Shown: one piece after another, positions 8,040-16,546 of the stretch
How positions within the stretch are numbered: position 1 is the stretch's first letter
Layout: every line of letters begins with the position of its first letter
Assembly: GCF_963667045.1 (NCBI RefSeq)
Contig: NZ_OY762934.1
Coordinates: 2,225,501-2,289,500 of the forward strand
Direction of reading: 5' to 3'
Length of the DNA: 64,000 bases
Source: an uncultured Cohaesibacter sp.
GTDB lineage: Bacteria > Pseudomonadota > Alphaproteobacteria > Rhizobiales > Cohaesibacteraceae
Notes under the pieces: model-generated
What the model was told of the DNA's origin: nothing
Database searches by the model: none
The model's input: the letters and a program-made list of their open reading frames with translations, nothing else
Translations under genes and position numbers: made by a program

Positions 8040-9325
8040 GTCGGTCTTTGCTTGGAGTGAGAAGTCAGATGGGTCTTGATATCGAGAAGGACCTGATCAT
8101 TGCCAAAGCCACCTGCCTTCGAGATAAACCAGGTCACATCCACCCGGTCGGACGTGCAGGCACCGAGAACAACGCCGGGCAACAGCTCGGCTGTGAGATC
8201 GATCGCCGGAATGCCGAGAGCGTTGGCAACCGTAATTGCCGTTTCGCCGCCGGTAGTGAAAACCGTCTTGAAAGGATAGGCCCGGCAAAGCGCAAGGGCT
8301 GCCTCGCCAACGAGCGCAGCGATGCGTGCGCCCTCCTCCTTGCTGATGCGCGGAGCGACCCCGGTGTTGTCGATGCGCAGCAAGACCGCGTCCGGTGTCG
8401 CCTTTTCCGCCTCGCATACAGTGGCGCAGAGCATGGCGATATCATCAAGGCTGGCATCCGGAGCCAGATAGAAGGTGCGATAGCCGCCCTCTGTGGCTGC
8501 CACATCGGCCTGCCGCTGGGACGATTTGGCAAGGCTGCCAACGATGGCAAGCAATGGCCCTTCAAGCTGAGGACTGTCGGTCTCGGGCTCTAAGCTTCCC
8601 CCCAGAGACAGGGAACTGGCCATGGCCCGCGCAAAACCACCCGCACCGACCGGCAGGCAATCCGCCGCCAGTGCTGCCCGTGCAAGCGTGAACAGATGGC
8701 CATCATTGGAGGCATCGGCAATGAGCATCCGGCAGCCCGCAGCGATATGTGCGTTGACAGTCCGTATCAGGGCACCATCCCCCGCCTCGATGTCAGACAA
8801 TGTCAGCCGGGCCGCTTTGAGGCGCGTCTGCTCTGCGAGCATGTCGGCGATATCGGAGCTTGCCAACGGGTGGAAGGGGTCCATGCCAATGTCGGTTTCA
8901 TGCAGGGGAATATCCGAAAGATAGATCCTGCCATCGCGAACGGTGCGCCCGGTTTCCGGCATTGCCGTGCAAATGAGCGCCGCCGCCTTTCCTGTTGCGC
9001 AGAGGGCCGCCTCGATCTCCGCACCGGGATTGCCGCGCATGGTGGAGTCAATCTTCTTGTAGAAGCGATCATAGCCCCGGAGCCGACAGGTGGCGATGAC
9101 GTCGACAACGACACCGGCAGCCTCATCCGGTGCCAGAAAGCGGGTTTCGCAATTGATCGAGATGTTGCCATCAAACAGGCTGTCGTCCTGTAGGGACGAG
9201 GCATGCAGGGAGGAAAAATCGAGGAGCAGCCTGATCTCCTTGCCAAGGCTGGAGAAATGAACCCCGGCATCCCCTGCACCGGTGAAATCATCTGCGATGA
9301 TGGCCAGTTTGCGATCCTGTTTCAC
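8036..9325 (-). CDS. Four-carbon acid sugar kinase family protein (DUF1537)
   Basis: ATP-dependent sugar-acid kinase of about 429 residues. The N-terminal motif LAIIADDFTGAGDAGVHFS and the C-terminal nucleotide domain with VFTTGGETAITVANALGI are diagnostic of the OtnK/DtnK family, which phosphorylates 3-oxo-tetronates, threonate or erythronate. I chose GTG 9325 (GTGAAACAGGATCGC) because GGGGG lies 6 bases before it; GTG codons at 9337 and 9355 are alternatives. It is coupled to the DapA-family gene. The usual partners, a PdxA2 dehydrogenase and an OtnC decarboxylase, are absent, so the pathway differs from known tetronate routes. Confidence 0.85.
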   Translation of the reverse strand: MKQDRKLAIIADDFTGAGDAGVHFSSLGKEIRLLLDFSSLHASSLQDDSLFDGNISINCETRFLAPDEAAGVVVDVIATCRLRGYDRFYKKIDSTMRGNPGAEIEAALCATGKAAALICTAMPETGRTVRDGRIYLSDIPLHETDIGMDPFHPLASSDIADMLAEQTRLKAARLTLSDIEAGDGALIRTVNAHIAAGCRMLIADASNDGHLFTLARAALAADCLPVGAGGFARAMASSLSLGGSLEPETDSPQLEGPLLAIVGSLAKSSQRQADVAATEGGYRTFYLAPDASLDDIAMLCATVCEAEKATPDAVLLRIDNTGVAPRISKEEGARIAALVGEAALALCRAYPFKTVFTTGGETAITVANALGIPAIDLTAELLPGVVLGACTSDRVDVTWFISKAGGFGNDQVLLDIKTHLTSHSKQRPT

Positions 9326-9399
9326 GATTGCCCCCACATTCCTTCCCGTTCCCACACACGCGACCAGATGACTGCCGCGTCAACTCCCTCCATTCGGCG

Positions 9400-10473
9400 T
9401 CACGGTGTCAGCGTGACATGCTTGATATAGTCGCGCAGATAGGAGTAGCTGATCTGCAACCGGCCATCGGATGTCTTGATGATCGACGGATAGGAATAGT
9501 CGCCTCGAAACGCCCCTTTCTTGTCATGGGCAGAAAGCAGATTGGCGTCTTCCTCGACCACCAATTCCTCGGTCCAGCTCTTGCCGAGATCCGTGGAACT
9601 GGCGATAATCAGCGGATTGCGTGGCACGCCCCAGATGGCGCTGTTCTCGGTCACGTCACATTCAGCCAGAAAGGCCTGCTTGTCCTGAACCCATGGCGGC
9701 ACCGGGCTTTCGCTGTCGCGGCCTGCGGCGCTGACATGATTGTAGATCATCAGCAGGCGGCCATCCGAAAACTCGAGCGCCTGAATGGAGGCGTTGTTGT
9801 TGGGAAGCGGCGTTGCTTCCGGCACCGACCAGCTGAGACCGCCGTCGTGGGAGATGGAGCGGAAGATATTGTCAGCCCGGCGGCGGCGATAGAAGGCCAC
9901 CCGGCAGCTGGGCATGATGTTCATATGAACACAGCCCTCGCTATGGGGCACCTCTTCCAGCGTCCAACTTGCACCATCATCCCCGGAGATCTGCACCAGC
10001 GAGCGGTCATCGCCAAAGGCGTTCTTCATGCTGGAGAACCAGATCGGCAGCAACAGCTTGCCATCCGGGTTGACCACCGGCGGATGGCGGATGAAGGTGC
10101 CCTCCCGGTCAAACAGCGTCTCGATAGGGCCCCAGTTTGTGCCATCATCGTCCGAGCGGCGCATGCGGACAATCGCCGTTCCCTGGTCGGTCTTCAGCTG
10201 AGCGGTATAAAGCAGCCAGATCTGGCCGGACGGATGGCGGAACAGCGCCGGGTTCTGTTCAGAGCGATCCTCGTCGTCGCTCATCTTGATCGCATCGCTC
10301 CAGGCACCCGCGACCTTGTCGAAGCGGGAGAGATAGATGCTGATGTCCGACGAGCCCTCCATGCTGCCCCCGAACCAGGTGCACAGAAGGTCGCCATTCT
10401 CCAGCTCCATGAGGTTGGAGGCATGATTGCTCAGGCAAGGGGTCGGGATGGCTCTGCTTTCAACAATTTTCAT
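9400..10473 (-). CDS. BNR-repeat sialidase-like protein
   Basis: Six-bladed propeller protein of the BNR_2/sialidase superfamily, 357 residues. Four Asp boxes (S-x-D-x-G-x-x-W) can be read at about 107-114, 163-170, 208-215 and 293-300, and the N-terminus has the family motif TWFGGSMEG. There is no signal peptide, so it probably acts in the cytoplasm on an imported substrate. ATG 10473 is chosen because AGGTGA lies 4 bases upstream; the frame extends 37 codons further with no ribosome site. It sits between the importer and the kinase in one operon, suggesting hydrolysis or lysis of a glycoside. Whether it is a true sialidase is not shown. Confidence 0.8.
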   Translation of the reverse strand: MKIVESRAIPTPCLSNHASNLMELENGDLLCTWFGGSMEGSSDISIYLSRFDKVAGAWSDAIKMSDDEDRSEQNPALFRHPSGQIWLLYTAQLKTDQGTAIVRMRRSDDDGTNWGPIETLFDREGTFIRHPPVVNPDGKLLLPIWFSSMKNAFGDDRSLVQISGDDGASWTLEEVPHSEGCVHMNIMPSCRVAFYRRRRADNIFRSISHDGGLSWSVPEATPLPNNNASIQALEFSDGRLLMIYNHVSAAGRDSESPVPPWVQDKQAFLAECDVTENSAIWGVPRNPLIIASSTDLGKSWTEELVVEEDANLLSAHDKKGAFRGDYSYPSIIKTSDGRLQISYSYLRDYIKHVTLTP

Positions 10474-10613
10474 GGTTTCACCTGGCTGGCTACTCGATTG
10501 GCGCCATCTGAGGCGATGGCGAAAAGGCATAAACGGCTCTCGGGCACGGGCGAAGGACATGGCGACCTCCGTCCGTGCGGTCATCTCGTGACAGGTCCCT
10601 TAATGGAGCCGCG

Positions 10614-11639
10614 TCAGGCTTCGGCAGGCTCCAACGTCTCTTCCAAGGCAATCTCGTCGAGGCGCAGGCAGGCGACCTGATGGCCTCCCCCGAGGTCCTC
10701 TAGCGCCGGCACAGACAGGGCACAGGCGTCCGTTGCATAGGCACAACGAGGGTGAAACCGGCAGCCGCTCGGCGGATCGATGGCGTTGGACACATCGCCC
10801 TTGAGGATCACCCGCTTGCGCTGGCGTTCAACGTCCGGATCGGCTTCCGGTACCGCCGAGAGCAGGGCCTTGGTATAGGGATGCATCGGCCGCCGGAACA
10901 GTTCCGCCTTGTCGGCAATCTCCATGATCTTGCCCAGATACATGACGGCGATCCGGTCGCTGATGTGGCGGACCACGGCCAGATCGTGGGCGATGAACAG
11001 ATAGGTCAGATTGTATTTGTCCTGAATGTCCATCAGCAGGTTGATGATCTGGGCCTGAATGGACACGTCGAGCGCCGAGATCGGTTCGTCACAGACAATG
11101 AACTCGGGATTGCAGGCAAGTGCCCGGGCAATACAGATCCTCTGTCGCTGGCCGCCGGAGAATTCATGCGGATAGCGGTTGGCCACGTTGGGGTTGAGCC
11201 CCACATCGCGGATAAGCTGGGCGATCCGGCCGGGAATTTCCTTTTCCGGATAGATCTTGTGAACCTTCATCGGCTCGGCCAAGGCTTCGCCGATGGTCAT
11301 GCGTGGGTTGAGGGTCGAATAGGGATCCTGAAAGACGATCTGCGCCTTCTTGCGCATGGCGCGCAGTTCATTCTTAGAGAGACTTGCCAGATCGACCCCT
11401 TCAAATTCGACGCTTCCGGACGTGGAGCGGTAGATCTGCAGGATGGTGTAGCCAGTTGTCGATTTGCCGCATCCGGACTCCCCTACGAGCCCCAGGGTTT
11501 CACCCTTGAAGATATCGAAACTGACATCATCGATCGCATGCACCACCGCCTTCTCACTTCCGAAAGCGCCGATCTTGATGGGGAAATATTTGACGAGGTT
11601 CGTCACCTTGACCAATGGTTGCTTGGCTGCGGCAGTCAT
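10614..11639 (-). CDS. Peptide/oligosaccharide ABC transporter ATPase (DppF/OppF type)
   Basis: Second ATPase of a family 5 (dipeptide/oligopeptide/nickel) importer, 341 residues. Walker [10 protein letters not shown], the signature FSGGQRQRI and Walker B EFIVCDEPISALD are present. The C-terminal oligo_HPY extension keeps the SGCRFHPRCAYATDAC cysteines typical of DppF/OppF. The start overlaps the stop of the first ATPase by 4 bases (ATGA), as expected for a coupled pair. The next gene (sialidase-like) begins 140 bases downstream on the same strand. Family 5 importers also carry oligosaccharides, so the substrate should be read from the operon rather than from the name. Confidence 0.93.
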   Translation of the reverse strand: MTAAAKQPLVKVTNLVKYFPIKIGAFGSEKAVVHAIDDVSFDIFKGETLGLVGESGCGKSTTGYTILQIYRSTSGSVEFEGVDLASLSKNELRAMRKKAQIVFQDPYSTLNPRMTIGEALAEPMKVHKIYPEKEIPGRIAQLIRDVGLNPNVANRYPHEFSGGQRQRICIARALACNPEFIVCDEPISALDVSIQAQIINLLMDIQDKYNLTYLFIAHDLAVVRHISDRIAVMYLGKIMEIADKAELFRRPMHPYTKALLSAVPEADPDVERQRKRVILKGDVSNAIDPPSGCRFHPRCAYATDACALSVPALEDLGGGHQVACLRLDEIALEETLEPAEA

Positions 11640-12655
11640 AGCACGCTCCCCTCTTTTGGCTCTGCATTCACCTTGGTAATATCAACCCAGCAGGCAATGC
11701 GGTGTTTGGGATGGGCACTATCGTCGGCCACCGGCTCAAGGGGAGGGATCTCCCTAGTGCAGCGCTCCTGACGGTAGGCGCAGCGGGGCGCGAACGGACA
11801 GCTTTGCGGCTCCACAAACAGGTTTGGCGGTGCTCCCGCGATGGATGGCAACCGGCTACCGGCCACGGTGTTGATGCTCGGGATCGACTTGAGCAGACCG
11901 ATGGTATAGGGGTGGCGCGGGTTTTTGTAGATCTCGTCGATCGGGGCCTCTTCCACCACGCTGCCGCCATACATCACCATGATGCGATCCACCATGCCAG
12001 CCAGCAGGCTAAGGTCGTGGGTGATCCAGATGATCGACATGTTGAGCTTTTCGCGTAGCTCCTTGACCAGTTCCACGATCTGGGCCTGGATGGTCACGTC
12101 CAGAGCCGTTGTCGGCTCGTCGGCGATCACCAGTTCCGGCTCGCCAAGCAACGCCATGGCGATCATCACGCGCTGACGCATGCCACCCGATAGCTGATGG
12201 GGATATTCATGCAAGCGATGCTCGCTGTTGGAAATCCCCACCAGATCGAGATATTTGGCCGCCTGTTTCATGGCATCGGCCCGGCTTATCTTCTTGTGAT
12301 AGATGATGCCCTCGCAAAGCTGGGCTCCGATCTTCATGAACGGATTGAGCGAGGTCATGGGGTCCTGAAAGATCATCCCGACCTTGGAGCCGCGCACCAT
12401 GTTGATCTCGCTGGCACTGGCCTTGGCCAGATCCTTGCCCTCCAGCAGCACTTCGCCTTCAGTGATCTGGGCCGCCGGCGGCAGCAGCTTGATGAGGCTC
12501 ATCATCGATACGCTCTTGCCGCATCCGGATTCACCAACCACCCCGAGCATTTCCCCCTTGTCGAGGGTGAAGGAAACGCCGTTTACTGCATAAAGATAGC
12601 CATTGCGCACCTTGAAGCGCGTGTGCAGGTTTTTCACTTCCAAAAGTTTTGTCAA
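11636..12655 (-). CDS. Peptide/oligosaccharide ABC transporter ATPase (DppD/OppD type)
   Basis: First ATPase of the importer, 339 residues if translation starts at TTG 12655 (TTGACAAAACTTTTGG), which has GGGAGGG 5 bases upstream and matches the family N-terminus [13 protein letters not shown]. The frame is open 52 codons further, into the preceding permease gene, but that extension has no family resemblance. Walker [10 protein letters not shown], signature LSGGMRQRV, Walker [14 protein letters not shown] and the C-terminal [15 protein letters not shown] cluster are present. It energises the two permeases encoded just upstream. Confidence 0.92.
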   Translation of the reverse strand: MTKLLEVKNLHTRFKVRNGYLYAVNGVSFTLDKGEMLGVVGESGCGKSVSMMSLIKLLPPAAQITEGEVLLEGKDLAKASASEINMVRGSKVGMIFQDPMTSLNPFMKIGAQLCEGIIYHKKISRADAMKQAAKYLDLVGISNSEHRLHEYPHQLSGGMRQRVMIAMALLGEPELVIADEPTTALDVTIQAQIVELVKELREKLNMSIIWITHDLSLLAGMVDRIMVMYGGSVVEEAPIDEIYKNPRHPYTIGLLKSIPSINTVAGSRLPSIAGAPPNLFVEPQSCPFAPRCAYRQERCTREIPPLEPVADDSAHPKHRIACWVDITKVNAEPKEGSVL

Positions 12656-12686
12656 AGCGCCCTCCCTTTCGCTGTTCGTTGTGTCG

Positions 12687-13640
12687 TTACTTCCATTGCC
12701 GCGGGTTGAGTGCATCGTTGAGGCCGTCGCCAAGGAAACTGAAGGCGATGGTGACCAGAGCGAGCACTGCGGCAGGCGCTGCGAGAATGTGCGGATAGAG
12801 CTGCCAGACACGCAATCCGTCCGAGATCATGTTGCCCCAGCTGGGGATTGGAGGACGCACGCCGACACCGAGGAACGAGAAGGACGATTCAAACACCATG
12901 GCCTCGCCAAGAGCGGCGCTGATATAGACGATGATCGGACCGAGGGAGTTGGGAATGACATATTTCATCACGATCTTGGCGGTGGGCACACCGATGGCTT
13001 CGGCGGCCAGCACATAGTTCTTGTTGCGCACCGACATGATCTGGCCGCGAATGATGCGGGCGGCCTTGGGCCATTTGATGAGAGCCAGCGAGCCGAACAC
13101 CAGCACGAAATCGACCAGAATGGTGTTGCGGTAGAATTCGTTGCCCGTCAGCAGGAACTGCTCATCCATCCAGTTGACCAGCCGCGGTTTCATGGAGACG
13201 TTGATGACGATCACCAGCAACAGCGACGGCACCGACATGGTAATGTCAATGAGCCAGACGATGAAGCCGTCGATCTTGCCGCCGAAATAGCCACCGAGCG
13301 AGCCCATGAAGATGCCGATGATCAGGCTGAGAAAGGTGGTTGAAAAGGCGACGATCACGGCGGTTCTTGCGCCATAGATGACGCGGCTCATGATATCACG
13401 CCCCAGATCATCGGTGCCGAACCAATGGACCAGACTTGGTGCCTGATTGCGGGCATGCAAATCCTGCGACAAGAAGTCATAAGGAGTGATATAGGGCCCG
13501 AAAATGGCGATGAAGAACAGGAACACCACCAGCAGCATGCCGACCAGAGCCAGCTTGTTGGCGATCAGCCGGTCAAAGGCATCCTTGGCCAGACTGAACT
13601 GCTTCTCTTGCTGTTGCAGCTCAAGCGTATTGTCCGTCAT
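12687..13640 (-). CDS. ABC transporter permease (DppC type)
   Basis: Inner-membrane permease of 317 residues. A cytoplasmic N-terminus is followed by one helix (ALVGMLLVVFLFFIAIFGPY), a periplasmic segment with WFGTDDLGRDIMSRVIYGAR and then the BPD_transp_1 core. The EAA loop reads YVLAAEAIGVPTAKIVMKYV. Length and order match DppC/OppC. The ATG at 13640 shares a base with the stop of the upstream permease (TAATG), so the two are translationally coupled, consistent with a heterodimeric channel. Confidence 0.93.
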   Translation of the reverse strand: MTDNTLELQQQEKQFSLAKDAFDRLIANKLALVGMLLVVFLFFIAIFGPYITPYDFLSQDLHARNQAPSLVHWFGTDDLGRDIMSRVIYGARTAVIVAFSTTFLSLIIGIFMGSLGGYFGGKIDGFIVWLIDITMSVPSLLLVIVINVSMKPRLVNWMDEQFLLTGNEFYRNTILVDFVLVFGSLALIKWPKAARIIRGQIMSVRNKNYVLAAEAIGVPTAKIVMKYVIPNSLGPIIVYISAALGEAMVFESSFSFLGVGVRPPIPSWGNMISDGLRVWQLYPHILAAPAAVLALVTIAFSFLGDGLNDALNPRQWK

Positions 13641-14596
13641 TATTCGTCTCCTGTCTTTTTGGCTGCAGCACGGGGATCGAGCATCGGATAGGAAATGTCG
13701 ACCAGCAGGTTGGAGGCCATGACCACCGTCGAGAAGATCAGCACGATGGCGAGGATGACCGGATAGTCCGATGTCTTGATCGCCGTTTCGGTGAGGCGGC
13801 CAAGGCCGGGCAAGCCGAAGACCTTTTCGATGAGAATGGAGTTGTTGAGCGTGGCAATCACCAGAAGACCGATCTGGCTGACAACGGGGGTCAGAACCGG
13901 CCGCATGATATGCTTGACCACCACCTGATAGTTCGGAATGCCCTTGGCACGGGCGGTGCGCACATAATCTTCGCTGAGCACTTCAAGCACACCGGCGCGC
14001 GCCTGGCGGATGATCAGGGCCATGGGGTTCAGTCCGAGAACCAGTAGGGGGACAATCACTTTGAAACTGAACAGGCCACTCCAGCCATAGGGCACATCCA
14101 TGTCCATGACGAGCACCAGAAAGACGATGATCAACGGACCGGCAACGAACACCGGAATGCCCCAGACGATCAGCGCGAAGCCGACGATGAGGTTATCCAG
14201 CAGCTTGTTCTGGTTGAGCGCGGCGATCACACCGAGAATGATGCCGATGATGGAGAGCAGGAAAATCGCGGTGAGACCAATCTTGAGGGTCACCGGCAGC
14301 GCTGCACTGATCATCGAGTTGACGGAGCGACCGGACACCAGCGAGTTGCCGAAATTGCCGTGCGCGATATTGACGAGGTAATCCATGAACTGCACGAGGG
14401 ACGGTCGATTGAGGCCAGCAGCATCCCTGATGGCTTCCACCCTGTCCGGATCATAGGCCACATCACCAGGAGCCTGCAGGAAGATAAGCTTAATCGGGTC
14501 GCCTGCTCCAAAGAACACGAGAGCGTAGATCAACAGAAGAAGAATAAATACCGAGGGAATCCACTTCAGTAGTCGGAATAAGATGTAGCGTCCCAT
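13640..14596 (-). CDS. ABC transporter permease (DppB type)
   Basis: Inner-membrane permease of 318 residues. It starts with the DppB pattern MGRYILFRLLKWIPSVFILL, followed by the periplasmic loop RDAAGLNRPSLVQFMDYLVN. The core contains the EAA loop DYVRTARAKGIPNYQVVVKH and ends FGLPGLGRL...DYPVILAIVL...LLVDISYPMLDPR. It follows the substrate-binding protein gene after a 76-base gap with a hairpin, which may set more binding protein than permease. Confidence 0.93.
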   Translation of the reverse strand: MGRYILFRLLKWIPSVFILLLLIYALVFFGAGDPIKLIFLQAPGDVAYDPDRVEAIRDAAGLNRPSLVQFMDYLVNIAHGNFGNSLVSGRSVNSMISAALPVTLKIGLTAIFLLSIIGIILGVIAALNQNKLLDNLIVGFALIVWGIPVFVAGPLIIVFLVLVMDMDVPYGWSGLFSFKVIVPLLVLGLNPMALIIRQARAGVLEVLSEDYVRTARAKGIPNYQVVVKHIMRPVLTPVVSQIGLLVIATLNNSILIEKVFGLPGLGRLTETAIKTSDYPVILAIVLIFSTVVMASNLLVDISYPMLDPRAAAKKTGDE

Positions 14597-14627
14597 ATCA
14601 AGTCATCCTTGCACATTCGGGAAAAGA

Positions 14628-14658
14628 GGACGGGAAGTGAGACCACCACAACCCGTCC
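14628..14658 (-). terminator. Intercistronic hairpin after the binding-protein gene
   Basis: GGACGGG (14628-14634) and CCCGTCC (14652-14658) can pair, and a second small hairpin, CGTCC-TTTAC-GGACG, overlaps the stop codon of the binding-protein gene. Such elements between an SBP gene and its permeases commonly stabilise the 5' message or attenuate read-through; there is no T run, so full termination is unlikely. Confidence 0.35.
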
Positions 14659-14672
14659 AGGTTCGCCGTCCT

Positions 14673-16292
14673 TTACGGACGTTTTGCTTCGTCGATGGTC
14701 ACATTCCAAGGTTCGATGACTTGCCAGTCATCATTCTTGTCGAAATTCTGGACCCAAGGCATGGCCCATTTCGACATCACGTCGTAGTAGTAAGGAATGT
14801 AGTCCCAATCTTCACGGAAGAGACGCTGTGCTTCCTGTGCAAGCTTGATGCGGTCCGGATCCTTCACACCCTTGACGGATGCTTCTTCGAGCAGGGCATC
14901 AATCTTGTCATTTTTATAACCACCCAGCTTGTTGCGGGCGTTACCGGACTTCGAATAGATCGAACCCATCAGGTAGGAAACCGCATCGGGAACACGGGTG
15001 CCGACGTCGTCACGGAAGATCTGAACGCTCTTCTGGTCCGGGCCGGAGTAGGTTTCGATGGCCGGTTTCATTTCGATGCCCTGAATGCCAAGGATCTTGC
15101 GCCACTGCTCAGCGATATACTGGGCGGCAGCTTCATGGGTCGGGGTAGAGATGCCGACGAACATGATTTTCGGCAGGCGGCCGGCATCCTTGTATTTGGA
15201 TGCGGCAAGGGCAGCCTTGGCGGCTTCCGGATCATATGGATATTTCTTGAAGTCCGGATCGACGCCGGGAACCTTGTTGAGGATCTGGCTGGCAACCGTG
15301 AACGGCCCATCCGGGAAGGCCGCAAGGGCAAGTTCTTCCGGATTGATGGACATGATCAGGGCCTTGCGAACATTGATGTCATCCATTGGAGGTTTCTTGG
15401 CGTTGATCCAGAACTGCTGGCCCTTGGCCAGAGCCGGGCCACCAAGGAAGTCGGCACCAAGATCCTGAATGATGGTTGGCGTGATGAGCTCGGTGTGGGC
15501 ATCCATCGTGCCGCGTTTCAGCATCAGGGTTGCGGTGCTGGCGTCAGCGACGGTGGTGATGACGATTTTTTCCAGCTTCGGTTTCGGGCCGAAGAAGTTG
15601 GGGTTCGGGACGAGGGTCAGAATGCCCTGGTCGAGGTCCATGGTTTCAGGCATGAACGGACCGGACACGACCACCCCGTTCTGAGGCATCCACCAGTCGG
15701 CCTTTTCGTTGCCATTTTCATCTTCTGCCTGGGAAATCTTGACCGGAGCGATCAGGGCAGTTGCGATTTTCTGATCGAAGATCGGGTCGGCGCTTGCGAG
15801 CTTGACGGCAATCGTCGCGTCATCGGTGATTTTGAGGCCGGTCATGTCCTTGGCCTTGCCGACGACAACGTCGTTGAAGCCGTCAACGCCCCCCAGGAAC
15901 AGGTTGACGCGCGCATGCTTGGTTGCCGGGCGAGCGGACAGGTTCCAGGTACCGACCACATCCTTGGCGGTAATCTTGGAGCCATCGGACCATACGGCAT
16001 CCGGATTGACGTGCAGGGTCCAGTTGACATAGCTGTCATCGGACTCGACGCTGGACAGAACGTAAGGGGTCAGCTTGCCGTCCTTGTCGAAATACATTGG
16101 GGCAGCCCAGCTCAGTGATTGCCAGCGCGCCGCGTGTCCTCCTCCCTGAAGGGGCGACCAGTTCTGCTGCAAAACGGGGTGGGCAATGTTCAGCACCTGA
16201 CCGCCTTCGGCCGATGCCTGGCCGCTTTGCAGCGGCGTCAGCCCGAGCACTGCGAGCCCGAGCACAAGGACTTTGAAAAGATCCTTTTTCAT
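14673..16292 (-). CDS. ABC transporter substrate-binding protein, family 5
   Basis: Periplasmic binding protein of 539 residues (SBP_bac_5: DppA, OppA, NikA and oligosaccharide binders). The N-terminus MKKDLFKVLVLGLAVLGL is a Sec signal, cleaved probably after QASA (about residue 28). Internal family segments include SWAAPMYFDKDGKLTPYVL, WSDGSKITAKDVVGTWNLS and DDINVRKALIMSINPEELA. The signal has no lipobox. It is the first gene of the operon, with AGGAGA 7 bases before ATG 16292, and lies 68 bases downstream of the sigma-54 promoter. Its sequence does not reveal whether it binds peptides or saccharides; the downstream sialidase-like, kinase and lyase genes favour an acidic sugar ligand. Confidence 0.9.
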   Translation of the reverse strand: MKKDLFKVLVLGLAVLGLTPLQSGQASAEGGQVLNIAHPVLQQNWSPLQGGGHAARWQSLSWAAPMYFDKDGKLTPYVLSSVESDDSYVNWTLHVNPDAVWSDGSKITAKDVVGTWNLSARPATKHARVNLFLGGVDGFNDVVVGKAKDMTGLKITDDATIAVKLASADPIFDQKIATALIAPVKISQAEDENGNEKADWWMPQNGVVVSGPFMPETMDLDQGILTLVPNPNFFGPKPKLEKIVITTVADASTATLMLKRGTMDAHTELITPTIIQDLGADFLGGPALAKGQQFWINAKKPPMDDINVRKALIMSINPEELALAAFPDGPFTVASQILNKVPGVDPDFKKYPYDPEAAKAALAASKYKDAGRLPKIMFVGISTPTHEAAAQYIAEQWRKILGIQGIEMKPAIETYSGPDQKSVQIFRDDVGTRVPDAVSYLMGSIYSKSGNARNKLGGYKNDKIDALLEEASVKGVKDPDRIKLAQEAQRLFREDWDYIPYYYDVMSKWAMPWVQNFDKNDDWQVIEPWNVTIDEAKRP

Positions 16293-16360
16293 TCAGTTGT
16301 CTCCTCTCATTTCAACTTCGTAAAAGCAATGGCGTTCTTGGTGCGCCTTAACGAAAATTT

Positions 16361-16376
16361 TGCAATTCGCGTGCCA
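16361..16376 (-). promoter_or_regulatory. Sigma-54 (-24/-12) promoter of the importer operon
   Basis: The minus strand reads TGGCACGCGAATTGCA, a complete match to the RpoN consensus TGGCACG-N4-TTGCW. Transcription would start near 16350, giving a leader of about 60 bases before the SBP gene at 16292. The gene facing it encodes a sigma-54-dependent activator, so the regulatory logic is clear from sequence alone. Confidence 0.88.
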
Positions 16377-16463
16377 CCGAACTAAACAATTGAATTAATA
16401 AGATAATTTTTGAGATATGCGATTTTCGTCTAAAAGGCCATTGCGTTGTTTTGCACTAATTGT

Positions 16464-16480
16464 TGATGCGTATCGCATCA
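16464..16480. promoter_or_regulatory. Perfect inverted repeat, likely enhancer site of the sigma-54 activator
   Basis: TGATGCG-TAT-CGCATCA is a perfect 7-base inverted repeat, with a further G:C pair one position beyond each flank mismatch. It lies about 95 bases upstream of the sigma-54 promoter and 67 bases before the activator's ATG, separated from the promoter by AT-rich DNA (16381-16430) suited to bending. Placement fits an upstream activating sequence and also autoregulation. Binding is inferred. Confidence 0.6.
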
Positions 16481-16546
16481 GCACTTCGTTGCAATTCTGC
16501 CATTTGACCCGCATACTTCCGCTCGACCAGAGGGGGAGATCAGGTC

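Noticed and set aside
9328-10680. 450-codon plus-strand frame
   Set aside because: It overlaps the sialidase-like gene on the opposite strand, which shows four Asp boxes; the plus-strand translation has no family features.
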